A DNA stretch of 34,529 nucleotides from an uncultured Lentisphaerota bacterium (GCA_900320095.1 ONQZ01000012.1:49454-83982); one strand, 5' to 3'. Shown: positions 1 to 8,175, numbered from the stretch's first letter. Notes: generated from the sequence alone by a model not told the origin. Program-made: numbers and translations.

Positions 1-1701
1 TCCCTTGCTGAGGATGGACAGGAGCCCGCTTTCGTTCACGGTCGCGCCGAGCGCGGTCATGCCGGAGGTGATGGTCTTTGTCCCGCTCGTCACGGTGCCC
101 ATGAAGACGTTTTCGGCACTGCCGTTCACGACCAGCACGCTCAGCGTGTCGTCGGTCAGCTTCAGTCCGTACAGCTTGCCGCTGTATCCCACGGGATTTC
201 CGTCGACTTTGATCGTGCCGAGTTCGGTCCCGGCGGAATCCTTCACCGTGAGGGTCTTGTTGAATCCGGCCGCGCCGCCCGCGAGCTTGTAGGAGCCGAC
301 GGACTGCGTGCCGTCCACCGTGAGCGAGTAGTTCGGCGTGCCGCTTATGAGGGAGAGGTTGCTCAGCAGCGCGCCGGCCGCGCCGGCCGAGGTCCGACGG
401 AGGTCGAAGTCGACGGTCGCGCCCTCGGCGGCGGAGACGACCGCGCCGTTCAGGATGTCGTATCGTCCGGTGACGATGCCGCCGGAGGAAATCATGACCG
501 ATGCGCCGGAGCTGACGCGGGGATCCCGGAGAACGCCCTCGACGTTCATGACGCCGGTTGCGACATCCGCGCTGATGCCGATGGACGCTCCCGAGCCGAG
601 GTTGAATGTTCCGCCTTCTTTGAGGTAGACCCAATCGATCTTGCCTGCGTTCACGTCCAGGACGCCGCCGTAGAGAAATGCATCGATGTACATGCCGGAT
701 GCCCTGGTGACTACAGCCGATCCGCCGGAGGATATGACGAATGAGGCGCGATTGCTGTCGGATGCCTGAATTGCCGTGCCGGAGAAGAAACCGCCGCTGG
801 AAACATCGGCGGATCCGCCGGCCAAATTGCAGTTGATGGCGTTTCCCCGCACATCGACAGACCCATGGAAAGTCACGTCGTATGCCGTGCCGCCGGCCGC
901 GATGGTTTCGGAACCGTAGACAACACCTCTGCTCTGCGTGCCGCCGTTGAGGATCTCCAGGTAGCCTCCGCCATCATATTGTACCGTCAGATCTTTGACG
1001 AGGCCATTATTCCCCACGCGGACACCATGGGAAACATTGCCGCCCGAAATCACGCCGTACTCTTCAACCCAGACGATACCGGAGCTGCTGCGCATGTACA
1101 GGCTTTCCACGACACCGGGATTCTGGGCGTTTTCGCCCCTGACCAGCATACTGCCGCCGGACATGGTCACACTGAATGCATAAGCACTGTCGATCAGGAT
1201 ATAACCGTCTGTCATATTGACGCCGTACACTTCCGTACCGGAATAAGCGAGCAGTTTGCCGCCGTTGATCGTCGTATTGCTGCAAGCGGCATATTTTTGC
1301 AGCGTCACAACGCCGTCGGAATTGATCAGAGTATCCCTCACATCGCCTCGGGAGACGAGCCCGCTGGTCTGATGGACATAGCCGGACAGCGCCATGGTGC
1401 CGCCGTTGTTGACGACGGCGGAAGAGATGGTAGCGCCGATTCCGCTGATGATGCCGCCGTTGAAAACCTGCGGCTTGTAGGATTCTCCTGTATTGACGTG
1501 CAGGATGCCGCCGGAAGAAACCATGGCGGCACCGTCAAATCCGTCGGCCAGGACAAATTCCTCGCCGCCGTCATGGATGACAGCACTGTACACGCCGCCG
1601 TTTTTATTGACATACACGATGCCGGAGTTCAGGATATCAGGAGAATCCAGATGTTCTCCGCTGTTGACGTAGACGGTTCCGCTGGAAATGACAGTGGACA
1701 T
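1..1701 (-). CDS. AIDA-type repeat surface protein, N-terminal 567 residues (runs off the window)
   Basis: The frame is open from an ATG at 1701 to the window edge, so the 3' end is missing. An AAGGA ribosome-binding site lies about 9 bases upstream of the ATG. The translation is a run of short beta-type repeats with SSGG, NGGT and SGGS turns, as in the passenger domains of AIDA-I-like autotransporters. It is rich in Gly, Ser, Val and Asn and has few Cys. Near the in-window end, about residues 445-530, is a more globular module (YSLTVDGTQSVGSYKLAGGA, then LGTIKVDG). I associate this module, from memory, with large AIDA-repeat proteins of Victivallis-like bacteria. The N-terminus (MSTVISSGTVYVNSGEH) starts directly in repeats, and no Sec signal peptide is visible. 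The likely role is a cell-surface or secreted beta-helix adhesin; the export route is unknown because the C-terminus is outside the window. Plus-strand open frames across this region are shadows. Confidence 0.8.
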   Translation of the reverse strand, partial: MSTVISSGTVYVNSGEHLDSPDILNSGIVYVNKNGGVYSAVIHDGGEEFVLADGFDGAAMVSSGGILHVNTGESYKPQVFNGGIISGIGATISSAVVNNGGTMALSGYVHQTSGLVSRGDVRDTLINSDGVVTLQKYAACSNTTINGGKLLAYSGTEVYGVNMTDGYILIDSAYAFSVTMSGGSMLVRGENAQNPGVVESLYMRSSSGIVWVEEYGVISGGNVSHGVRVGNNGLVKDLTVQYDGGGYLEILNGGTQSRGVVYGSETIAAGGTAYDVTFHGSVDVRGNAINCNLAGGSADVSSGGFFSGTAIQASDSNRASFVISSGGSAVVTRASGMYIDAFLYGGVLDVNAGKIDWVYLKEGGTFNLGSGASIGISADVATGVMNVEGVLRDPRVSSGASVMISSGGIVTGRYDILNGAVVSAAEGATVDFDLRRTSAGAAGALLSNLSLISGTPNYSLTVDGTQSVGSYKLAGGAAGFNKTLTVKDSAGTELGTIKVDGNPVGYSGKLYGLKLTDDTLSVLVVNGSAENVFMGTVTSGTKTITSGMTALGATVNESGLLSILSKG

Positions 1702-1834
1702 GGTGTGATCCTTTCATGTTGTTTGAGGATATTGATTATGAGGTTGGTGAAATGGCAATAGATGTTTTCCGGACACAAAAGGTCCATTCTCGGAAAAGAA
1801 AAGTTGCAGACGCGAACAAAAGGATAGGACATAC

Positions 1835-1871
1835 AAAAGCCTCCCGGCGCCGGATAACGGCGCAAGGAGGC
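1835..1871 (-). promoter_or_regulatory. Terminator-like hairpin inside the leader of the AIDA-repeat gene
   Basis: On the minus strand GCCTCC (1871-1866) pairs with GGAGGC (1844-1839). GCGCCG pairs with CGGCGC inside it across a 2x2 internal loop, the loop is TTATC, and TTTTGTAT follows. It lies between the candidate promoter at 2032-2060 and the start codon at 1701, so it could end transcription about 190 nt after initiation. It may be an attenuator, the end of a small leader RNA, or an incidental hairpin. I did not recognise a known riboswitch upstream of it. Confidence 0.45.
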
Positions 1872-1932
1872 GCAGAGGATGGATTTCCGAGGACGTTTCG
1901 CCCGGTAGGAAGTGAGACTTTATATAATAAAA

Positions 1933-1948
1933 GCTTGCTTGCTTGCTT
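1933..1948. repeat. Tetranucleotide repeat (GCTT)x4 in the AIDA-gene leader
   Basis: Four uninterrupted GCTT units (GCAA-type on the transcribed strand) lie between the candidate promoter at 2032-2060 and the hairpin at 1835-1871. Short tetranucleotide tracts in front of surface-protein genes can vary by slippage, but four units is short and the tract is untranslated as far as I can tell. Confidence 0.6.
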
Positions 1949-2031
1949 ATCCGCCAGTTGTCGGCCAGGGTGTTCATCGGATGTCCGTCATTCGGATCGT
2001 GTTATTCGTTGAATGATACAAATCATGCCAT

Positions 2032-2060
2032 ACTATAGCATACAAAAATAAAAAAAGCAA
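2032..2060 (-). promoter_or_regulatory. Candidate housekeeping promoter for the AIDA-repeat gene
   Basis: On the minus strand a TTGCTT -35 (2060-2055), a 17-bp spacer and a TATAGT -10 (2037-2032) match the promoter form seen elsewhere in the window. The predicted transcript begins near 2025, which gives an unusually long leader of about 320 nt before the ATG at 1701. Confidence 0.6.
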
Positions 2061-2133
2061 ACGGACTTTTCGACAAAATGGAGGAAAATTTCTCCTCATT
2101 ACGGATGTGCCCGGAACCGTGCATCGGGGCGCG

Positions 2134-2168
2134 AAAAAGCCATGACGGGTTTCGGGGCCCGCCATGGC
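2134..2168 (-). terminator. Intrinsic terminator after the GH43 gene
   Basis: On the minus strand an 11-bp stem (GCCATGGCGGG with CCCGTCATGGC, one G-U pair) and an 8-base loop are followed directly by TTTTT. It lies 33 bases past the GH43 stop codon and separates that gene from the AIDA gene's promoter. Confidence 0.85.
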
Positions 2169-2200
2169 GGAGCAGATAGCTTTTTGAGGAAGCCGGATGC

Positions 2201-3538
2201 TTACGGATTGAAGCGCACCCAGTCGACTTCGATGTGGTTGCCGCTGCGCATGCTCACATAGAGCGTGTGGACGCCGTTCGGGGTGGCCTGGAGCGGGCAG
2301 ACGACCTCGGTCCAGTCGGGCTTGCCGGGGATGGTGACGGAGGCGAGGAGCTGGCCCTGGGCGTTGTCGGCGCGGAGTTCGATGACGCCGCCTGCGAGGG
2401 AGTGGCACTTGAGCGTGACGGACTTCAGCGGCTTGTCGCCGAAATCGACGCGGTCGTAGGTCAGGTAGATCGGCTGGCGGTACTCGGTGGTGTTCCAGAA
2501 GATCGCCTTCCAGCCGTCGAACGTGCGGTCGGGGTTCACGAAGTCGATCTTGACGTTCTCCGGTCCGACGCTGGAGTAGCGGTCGATCTGGATCTCGCGG
2601 GTGGCGGGGGTGACGCCGACGCCGCGGAGGGTGGGCTTCACGAGGTTGATGGTGCCGTCCTCATTGAAGGTGAGCTCGTCGATGCAGACGGAGCGGTTCT
2701 TGTCGAAGTAGGGGGAATAGTCGTTGTGGTGGTAGAAGAGGTACCATTTCCCCTGGAACTCGACCACGGAGTGGTGGTTGGTCCAGCAGACGGTCTCGGA
2801 CTGCTCCATGATCTTGCCCTTGTACTCGAACGGGCCCATCGGGCTCTTGCCCATGCAGTACGCCAGGGTCTCGCGTTCCTTCTCGGCCCAGGGGAACGTG
2901 AAGTAGTAGATGCCGTTGCGCTTGAACATGAAGGGGCCTTCCTTCATGCCGCTCTGGGGGGTGTTGTGCTGGATGGTGGTGGAGGGGCCGTCGAATTCCT
3001 TCATGTTGTCCTTCAGCTTGGCGATCTGCATGCCCATGCCGGACCAGATGAGGTACGGGGTGCCGTCGTCGTCGATGAAGATGCACGGGTCGATGCCGTT
3101 CGCGCCCTGGATGGGCTGTTCCTCGACGCGGAAGGGGCCGTAGGGCTGGTCGGCGGTGGCGAGTCCGATGCGGTTGTTGGCGGGGAAGTAGAAGTAGTAT
3201 TTGCCGTCCTTCACGTTGCAGTCGGGCGCCCACATGCTGTAGGAACGCGTGTTCACCCACGGCACGTAGGTCTGGTCCACGATCACGCCGTGGTCCACCC
3301 AGTCGACCAGGTTGTCGGAGGAATACACGTGGTAGTCCGCCATGCAGAACCAGTCCTTGCGGTTGTAGTCGTACGGCGCGGGGATGTCGTGCGAGGGGTA
3401 CAGGTAGACGCGTCCGTTGAAGACGTGGGCGGACGGGTCGGCGGTGAAGTTGTCCCGGATGATCGGGTTCTGGGCGAGCAGCGGCGCGGAGAGGAGCATC
3501 AAGGCTCCGGCGGCGATACCGAGGATTTGCGGTTTCAT
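2201..3538 (-). CDS. Secreted family 43 glycoside hydrolase with C-terminal CBM6-like domain
   Basis: This 445-residue protein starts at an ATG with AGGA upstream and has a cleavable signal peptide ending near LLAQ (residues 20-23). Residues about 25-310 carry the three acidic signatures of the GH43 five-bladed propeller: ADPSAH (Asp34, general base), GIDPCIFIDDDG (Asp150, pKa modulator) and MKEGPFMFK (Glu200, general acid), plus NHHS near residue 256. Residues about 315-445 form a beta-rich module ending in HTLYVSMRSG and DWVRFNP, typical of family 6 carbohydrate-binding modules. Enzymes of this build usually remove arabinose or xylose from plant polysaccharides such as arabinoxylan; the exact substrate cannot be read from the sequence. 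It is a single-gene unit with its own promoter (3628-3656) and terminator (2134-2168), and no polysaccharide-uptake genes sit beside it. Confidence 0.9.
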   Translation of the reverse strand: MKPQILGIAAGALMLLSAPLLAQNPIIRDNFTADPSAHVFNGRVYLYPSHDIPAPYDYNRKDWFCMADYHVYSSDNLVDWVDHGVIVDQTYVPWVNTRSYSMWAPDCNVKDGKYYFYFPANNRIGLATADQPYGPFRVEEQPIQGANGIDPCIFIDDDGTPYLIWSGMGMQIAKLKDNMKEFDGPSTTIQHNTPQSGMKEGPFMFKRNGIYYFTFPWAEKERETLAYCMGKSPMGPFEYKGKIMEQSETVCWTNHHSVVEFQGKWYLFYHHNDYSPYFDKNRSVCIDELTFNEDGTINLVKPTLRGVGVTPATREIQIDRYSSVGPENVKIDFVNPDRTFDGWKAIFWNTTEYRQPIYLTYDRVDFGDKPLKSVTLKCHSLAGGVIELRADNAQGQLLASVTIPGKPDWTEVVCPLQATPNGVHTLYVSMRSGNHIEVDWVRFNP

Positions 3539-3627
3539 ATACTTTTTTCCTGTCTGGTTGAGGGTTGGAAATGCGGAATCCGGAAAAGCGCCGTGCGCGA
3601 CGGGCGCGGCGGCGGTTTTTGTTCAAT

Positions 3628-3656
3628 ACTATACTACAGGGCAGGGGAAAATACAA
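3628..3656 (-). promoter_or_regulatory. Housekeeping promoter for the GH43 gene
   Basis: On the minus strand a TTGTAT -35 (3656-3651), a 17-bp spacer and a TATAGT -10 (3633-3628) place the transcript start near 3621, about 83 bases before the GH43 ATG. Confidence 0.7.
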
Positions 3657-3766
3657 TCATCCGATACGCGAATAAATGATTGAATCCATGTGTTTTTTGT
3701 GAAAGACCGGAAATGTGCCGGAAAACACGTCCGGTTCCGAATATCGGAAGCAGGATATAGCGCCGC

Positions 3767-3795
3767 TTGACATTTCCCGTTTTCCATGCTATATT
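3767..3795 (+). promoter_or_regulatory. Consensus housekeeping promoter for the 3851 gene
   Basis: A perfect TTGACA, a 17-bp spacer and TATATT. An in-frame ATG lies inside the -35 box at 3767, so it cannot be the start codon if this promoter is used. This supports the ATG at 3851. Confidence 0.8.
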
Positions 3796-3850
3796 TCCGA
3801 ATGTTGTTTACCGTACGTGTCCGAACTGTTCCGCCGCGGAGGAATGCGCC

Positions 3851-4456
3851 ATGCCGTCCGAAAACTTCCCGACCTTTGCAAAAGCCTGGGACCTTATTGT
3901 GTCATTGTGCTTGTGGATCAATCGAACCCTTCTGCGTGCGACAGGAAAGCGCCTGGTCATCGTGCTTTCCGTTGTGGTGGTTCTGGGCATCACGGACTAT
4001 CTGTGTGTGTTAAAATGGATTCCACGCGCAGACCCGGAAGGCATCTATGACGCAAAAATCCCTTATGCCAATTGCCTGTGTTATGACGGGAGGGCGTATC
4101 TCATGGTTTTCAGCGATTCTTTCAGCGAAGGCTGGGACGAAGGAAAACCCTCTTATGGGACTTGGCATTTATATGAGTATCATCCCGGTACGGAAGAAAC
4201 AGTAACCTCGGGAACATGGAAAAGAAACCCGGACAACGGTCTGCTGGAGTTCGAGTATAAGCCTGAAAAGAATAAAACCGATGACGATACGGAATCGGAT
4301 CCGGTTATCGTTATGAGAGGCAGGAGCTGTTTCGGCGGAATCAAATGGCAGGATACAACCAGCAGAGGGACAACCTTGACCGGGTGGTTCCCCAGATTGC
4401 TGCCATTTTTCAATTTGAAACAGATGAGCATAAAAGAACAGGAGCCGCAGGATTGA
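3851..4456 (+). CDS. Membrane-anchored protein of unknown function (201 aa)
   Basis: I do not recognise this family. The start at 3851 is chosen because GGAGGA lies 8 bases upstream and because a longer frame from 3767 would begin inside the promoter. Residues about 33-53 (LVIVLSVVVVLGITDYLCVL) form one transmembrane helix, giving a short cytoplasmic N-terminus and an external domain of about 145 residues. That domain is rich in aromatic and acidic residues and alternates in a beta-like way (YGTWHLYEYHPG, SGTWKRNPDNGLLEFEYK), which could be a small lipocalin-like or immunoglobulin-like sheet; this is a guess. It contains three Cys (NCLCYDG and RSCFGG) that could pair outside the membrane. It is monocistronic; no convincing terminator is visible in 4457-4646, only short AT-rich hairpins. 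Confidence 0.75.
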   Translation: MPSENFPTFAKAWDLIVSLCLWINRTLLRATGKRLVIVLSVVVVLGITDYLCVLKWIPRADPEGIYDAKIPYANCLCYDGRAYLMVFSDSFSEGWDEGKPSYGTWHLYEYHPGTEETVTSGTWKRNPDNGLLEFEYKPEKNKTDDDTESDPVIVMRGRSCFGGIKWQDTTSRGTTLTGWFPRLLPFFNLKQMSIKEQEPQD

Positions 4457-4646
4457 GCCGGTTCATCTCATTCATGGGGCTCTGCATGTTTAAAAATGTG
4501 TCAAACCAATCACGCATGACGCTGTTTTGCAAAACGTAATACTCCTTTTTTTTCGACGTTTTCCCGAAAACGACCTGTTGAGAATCGTCTCTCGCGCTTT
4601 CACCCGAAACAAGGCGGAAAAACGGCGGCTTCCCCCGGTATTCCGC

Positions 4647-4676
4647 TTGACTTTACGGCTTTTTGTTGTATATTAT
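4647..4676 (+). promoter_or_regulatory. Housekeeping promoter for the XRE-cupin-synthetase gene
   Basis: TTGACT (4647-4652), an 18-bp spacer and TATTAT (4671-4676). The predicted transcript start lies about 36 bases before the ATG at 4718. Confidence 0.65.
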
Positions 4677-4717
4677 AGTTTACCCGTTTTTATCTCAATC
4701 ACTTTGGACAACGAAAG

Positions 4718-7006
4718 ATGGAAAACAAACTTCAGCAAATCGGCAATCGCATTCGCGACATCCGTCAGATCCGAGAAATCTCCGAAGAGGAAATGGCCAA
4801 GGTCACGGGCGTCACCGTAGAAGAATACCGGAAGCATGAAGACGGTCTCGTTGAAAGTCCGTTCGCCTTCCTTTACCTCTGCGCGGAGCGGTTCGGTGTC
4901 GATGTAGGAGCGCTCGTCAGCGGCGAGTCTCCCAAGCTTTCGTTGTACAACATCACGCGCAAGGGCGGCGGCATGCCGATCAAGCGCCGCGAGGAGCTCG
5001 ACTACCGTCACCTCGCGCCCCTGCTGAAAAAACGCAACACCGAGCCTCTGTTCGTCCGCGCCCAGCCGCAGGACGAGGGGCTTCCGATCCACCTCACGAC
5101 GCACCCCGGCCACGAGTTCGACTACGTGCTGTCCGGCCGTCTGCGCATCCAGCTCGGCGAAAAGATCGACGTGCTGAATCCGGGCGACAGCGTGCTGCTC
5201 GACTCCAGCCTGCCGCACGGCATGGTCGCCGCGGACGGCAAGCCCTGCGAATTTCTCGCGATCGTCATGTACGGCGAAGGCTCCGAAGCTCCGGCTCCCG
5301 CGCCCGCCCCGGTCGCGCACGTCGCCGAGGAGAACGGTTCCGAAAGCCGCCTGCTGTACCAGGATTACCTCGACGCGGAGTTCGATGAGAACGGCATCCT
5401 GAACAAGGTCAAGTTCCACTATCCCGACACCTTCAACTTCGCGTACGACGTGCTCGACCGCCTCGCCGAGAAGACGCCCGACAAGGTCGCGCTCTCCTGG
5501 CTCAGCCGCAACCACGAACACCGCGAATTCACGTTCAAGCAGCTGTCCGACCTGTCCTGCCAGGCGGCGAACTACCTCGTTTCGCTCGGCATCAAAAAAG
5601 GCGACCGCGTGATGATGGTGCTCCGCCGCAACTGGCAGTTCTGGATCCTCATCAACGCCCTGCATCGCATCGGGGCGGTCGCGGTCCTCGCGCCGAACCA
5701 GCTGCTCGTCCACGACTTCCAGTACCGGTTCGACAAGGCGACGATCCGCGCGATCATCTGCACCTCGGACGGCGAAGTGCTGGAACAGGCCGACGCCGCG
5801 GCGAACCTGTGCAAGTCCGTCGAATTCCGCATCTCCACCAACGGCTCGCGCCTCGGCTGGCTCGATTTCGACGCCTCGCTCGAACGCTACAGCACGGTCT
5901 TCAAGCGCCCCGAGGGCCTGAAGGCGTCCGACACGATGCTGATGTTCTTCAGCTCCGGCACGACCGGCTACCCGAAGATCGTCACGCACATCTTCTCCTA
6001 TCCGCTCGGACACATCATCACCGCCCGCTGGTGGCACTGCGTCGACCCGAACGGCCTGCACCTCACGATCTCCGACACAGGCTGGGCGAAGGCCATGTGG
6101 GGCAAGCTCTACGGCCAGTGGCTCTGCGAAGCGCCGCTCTTCGTGTATGACTTCGACCGCTTCAGCGCCGCAGACATCATGCCGCTCTTCAAAGAGTACG
6201 GCATCACCACGTTCTGCGCGCCGCCGACCATGTACCGCTTCTTCATCCGCGAAGACCTCTCCCACTACGATTTTTCCTCGCTCAAGCACACCACCATGGC
6301 GGGCGAGGCGCTGAATCCCGAGGTGTTCAACATCTTCCTGAAGCAGACCGGACACAAGATGATGGAGGGCTTCGGCCAGTCCGAAAGCACCATGATCATC
6401 GGCAACATCAACGGCATGGAACCGCATCCCGGCTCCATGGGCAAGCCGTCCCCGATGTACCCGGTCGAACTCTTCGACGCCGACTGCAAGCCGGTCAAGC
6501 AGGGCGAAGTCGGTGAGATCGTCATCAAGGCGGAACCGGGCGAGATCCCCGGGCTCTTCGTCGGCTACTACGGCGACGAGGAGGCCACGCACAACGCCTG
6601 GCACGACGGCTATTACCACACCGGTGACACCGCGTGGGTCGACGAGGCGGGCTACTACTGGTACGTCGGCCGCACCGACGACCTCATCAAGTCCTCCGGC
6701 TACCGCATCGGCCCGTTCGAGGTCGAAAACGCGATCATGGAGCTGCCCTACGTGCTCGAATGCGCCGTGGTCGGCGTGCCCGATCCCACCCGCGGACAGG
6801 TCGTGAAGGCGTACATCGTCCTCACGAAGGACAAACAGCCGAGCGAAGAGCTGAAGAAGGAGATCCAGGACTACGTGAAGAAGAACACCGCGCCGTACAA
6901 GTACCCGCGCAAGATCGACTTCCTCACCGAACTCCCGAAGACCGTCAGCGGCAAGATCCGCCGTTCCGCGCTCCGTCAGCTCGGCGACCAGCCCGTACAG
7001 AAGTAA
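4718..7006 (+). CDS. XRE helix-turn-helix / cupin / acyl-CoA synthetase (ANL) fusion
   Basis: The 762-residue protein has three parts. Residues about 5-65 are an XRE-type DNA-binding helix-turn-helix (IGNRIRDIRQIREISEEEMA). Residues about 108-186 are a small cupin barrel (HPGHEFDYVLSGRLRI, then LNPGDSVLLDSSLPHG). An Ala-Pro linker (191-200) leads to a full ANL adenylating enzyme (about 210-762): FFSSGTTGYPK (phosphate loop, 411-420), SDTGW (452-456), YYHTGDTAW, YVGRTDDLIKSSGYRIG, and KTVSGKIRRSALR with the catalytic lysine at about 746. The enzyme part most resembles medium-chain (ACSM-like) acyl-CoA synthetases, which join a carboxylic acid to CoA through an acyl-AMP. XRE-cupin proteins are usually small-molecule-sensing regulators, so this protein may both use a carboxylic acid and control genes for it, perhaps including its own. 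The gene stands alone between its own promoter and terminator. The ribosome-binding site is weak. The substrate is unknown. Confidence 0.9.
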   Translation: MENKLQQIGNRIRDIRQIREISEEEMAKVTGVTVEEYRKHEDGLVESPFAFLYLCAERFGVDVGALVSGESPKLSLYNITRKGGGMPIKRREELDYRHLAPLLKKRNTEPLFVRAQPQDEGLPIHLTTHPGHEFDYVLSGRLRIQLGEKIDVLNPGDSVLLDSSLPHGMVAADGKPCEFLAIVMYGEGSEAPAPAPAPVAHVAEENGSESRLLYQDYLDAEFDENGILNKVKFHYPDTFNFAYDVLDRLAEKTPDKVALSWLSRNHEHREFTFKQLSDLSCQAANYLVSLGIKKGDRVMMVLRRNWQFWILINALHRIGAVAVLAPNQLLVHDFQYRFDKATIRAIICTSDGEVLEQADAAANLCKSVEFRISTNGSRLGWLDFDASLERYSTVFKRPEGLKASDTMLMFFSSGTTGYPKIVTHIFSYPLGHIITARWWHCVDPNGLHLTISDTGWAKAMWGKLYGQWLCEAPLFVYDFDRFSAADIMPLFKEYGITTFCAPPTMYRFFIREDLSHYDFSSLKHTTMAGEALNPEVFNIFLKQTGHKMMEGFGQSESTMIIGNINGMEPHPGSMGKPSPMYPVELFDADCKPVKQGEVGEIVIKAEPGEIPGLFVGYYGDEEATHNAWHDGYYHTGDTAWVDEAGYYWYVGRTDDLIKSSGYRIGPFEVENAIMELPYVLECAVVGVPDPTRGQVVKAYIVLTKDKQPSEELKKEIQDYVKKNTAPYKYPRKIDFLTELPKTVSGKIRRSALRQLGDQPVQK

Positions 7007-7051
7007 ATCTGAGCTTCCGTAAGCTCAAACAAACACATTCTGAAACGACGA

Positions 7052-7086
7052 AAGCCTGCCCCGCGCAAAACGGGACAGGCTTTTTT
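7052..7086 (+). terminator. Intrinsic terminator after the fusion synthetase gene
   Basis: The stem AAGCCTGCCCCG / CGGGACAGGCTT with one mismatch is followed by a T run (7079-7086). A shorter T run also follows it on the minus strand, so it may also serve the convergent 7136-8110 gene. Confidence 0.85.
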
Positions 7087-7135
7087 CACGGTTTGATTTG
7101 TGATTGTATGGTATATCTAATGACCTGAAAAAGAA

Positions 7136-8110
7136 TTATTTAGAGTTAACATTCAAATCGTTTTGATTCTTATTGATATATAATTTTACAAACAAAAGAC
7201 CATTTTTGTATTTCGTATTGTCAGAAGCATCTATCTCTGAAATAAGCCCTTTTCCATAATGATTGCCACACTTAATATAAAAGAAAAAGTGTATCTTCAT
7301 CCTGTCTTTGTAAGAGAATTTGAGCTCCTTTGTGGCATATTTGCCTTCCGGCGCCTGGGTGAGCCAGGTTATATCCATCTTGTCCGGCCCTGTTGTGTCC
7401 GCAGGAATGAACCCATCGTCAGGATCGGAGGAAACGAAACGCAGGTAAAAGGTTTTGGGAAGAAGCTTTTTATATTTACCTTGGCCTTGTTCTTGCAATA
7501 TGATTTCACCCTGACTGTCACGCTCGAAATCAAGACGAAGATATTTTTTAAGTGGAATTGCTTCTCCCAACTTCAGTTCCTTTTTTTTCTGTTTTCCATC
7601 TGCAATTTCAGAAAGGTCGAAAACTGTCAGGAGCTGCCTTTCTTCATCATATTCAAGATGGGCGTACCCTTCCACTAATTCAGCCAAAGTCCCGATTTCC
7701 CTCAGCTTAATATGGCAGTTTTCCTGAATCGTCGACAGTGGACTATTTGCTGCTTCAGATGTGTAAAAAGTTATATGTTCTATGCGATAACCAGGTTTAT
7801 AAAAAGATATGGAAACACTCGTGTAGCGGCTTTTCTTTATCGTAAAACTGCCGTTTATTTTTCTAGTTTCCCTTATGTGTTCAGAATCGAGACCAAAATT
7901 TTTGGGACGGTTGAATTCAAGTCTTAATGTAACATCTTCCAGTTCCAGGTTGTTCATATCCGTCACTTTTCCAACGAGATGAATCCTGGTATCTTTTATT
8001 TCTTCATTAAACATTATTTTCATCATGACGAGAAGAAAAATCCCGGCTCCCAAAATGATGATAATAACGAGACCCTTAATTAGATTTTTACGCTCGTTTG
8101 AATCTGTCAT
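7136..8110 (-). CDS. AT-rich membrane-anchored protein of unknown function (324 aa)
   Basis: I do not recognise the full protein. The start at 8110 (MTDSNERKNL) is preceded by GGGGGA at 5 bases; an ATG 42 bases further upstream falls in the -10 box and is rejected. After a short charged N-terminus there is one transmembrane helix, residues about 11-30 (GLVIIIILGAGIFLLVMMK). The exposed part begins with a beta-sandwich-like segment (IHLVGKVTDMNNLELEDVTL and FTIKKSRYTSVSISFYKPGY) that resembles the carboxypeptidase-regulatory or transthyretin-like fold in pattern only. The C-terminal half is Lys- and Asp-rich. Base composition is far more AT-rich (about 38-40% GC by eye) than the genes on both sides, which suggests recent acquisition or relaxed selection. 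No mobile-element ends were found around it. Confidence 0.75.
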   Translation of the reverse strand: MTDSNERKNLIKGLVIIIILGAGIFLLVMMKIMFNEEIKDTRIHLVGKVTDMNNLELEDVTLRLEFNRPKNFGLDSEHIRETRKINGSFTIKKSRYTSVSISFYKPGYRIEHITFYTSEAANSPLSTIQENCHIKLREIGTLAELVEGYAHLEYDEERQLLTVFDLSEIADGKQKKKELKLGEAIPLKKYLRLDFERDSQGEIILQEQGQGKYKKLLPKTFYLRFVSSDPDDGFIPADTTGPDKMDITWLTQAPEGKYATKELKFSYKDRMKIHFFFYIKCGNHYGKGLISEIDASDNTKYKNGLLFVKLYINKNQNDLNVNSK

Positions 8111-8147
8111 TTTGTCCCCCAGGATTGAGTTTATAAACTTGTAATGT

Positions 8148-8175
8148 ATCATAAATCCAAAGAAACACTGTCCAA
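8148..8175 (-). promoter_or_regulatory. Promoter for the 7136-8110 gene
   Basis: On the minus strand TTGGAC (8175-8170), a 16-bp spacer and TATGAT (8153-8148). It lies in the 72-base gap after the upstream nucleotidase gene and implies a separate transcript from nnr and the nucleotidase. Confidence 0.5.

Noticed and set aside
865..1761. Plus-strand open frame of 298 codons opposite the AIDA gene, and similar shorter ones
   Set aside because: It is antisense to a repeat-rich frame with a good start and ribosome-binding site. Its own translation has no recognisable features.
1714..1977. Possible 87-codon leader peptide before the AIDA gene
   Set aside because: No ribosome-binding site, reads straight through the terminator-like hairpin, and has no recognisable features.
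2234..3679. 481-codon plus-strand frame opposite the GH43 gene
   Set aside because: The translation is monotonous Val/Asp/Gly/His, typical of the antisense of a high-GC gene, while the minus strand encodes a full GH43.
4457..4646. Intrinsic terminator after the 3851-4456 gene
   Set aside because: Only short AT-rich hairpins such as GTTTTGCAAAAC are visible and none is followed closely by a T run after a GC-rich stem.
4673..6619. 648-codon minus-strand frame opposite the XRE-cupin-synthetase gene
   Set aside because: Arg/Asp/Val-rich shadow with no motif; the plus strand has every ANL motif in order.
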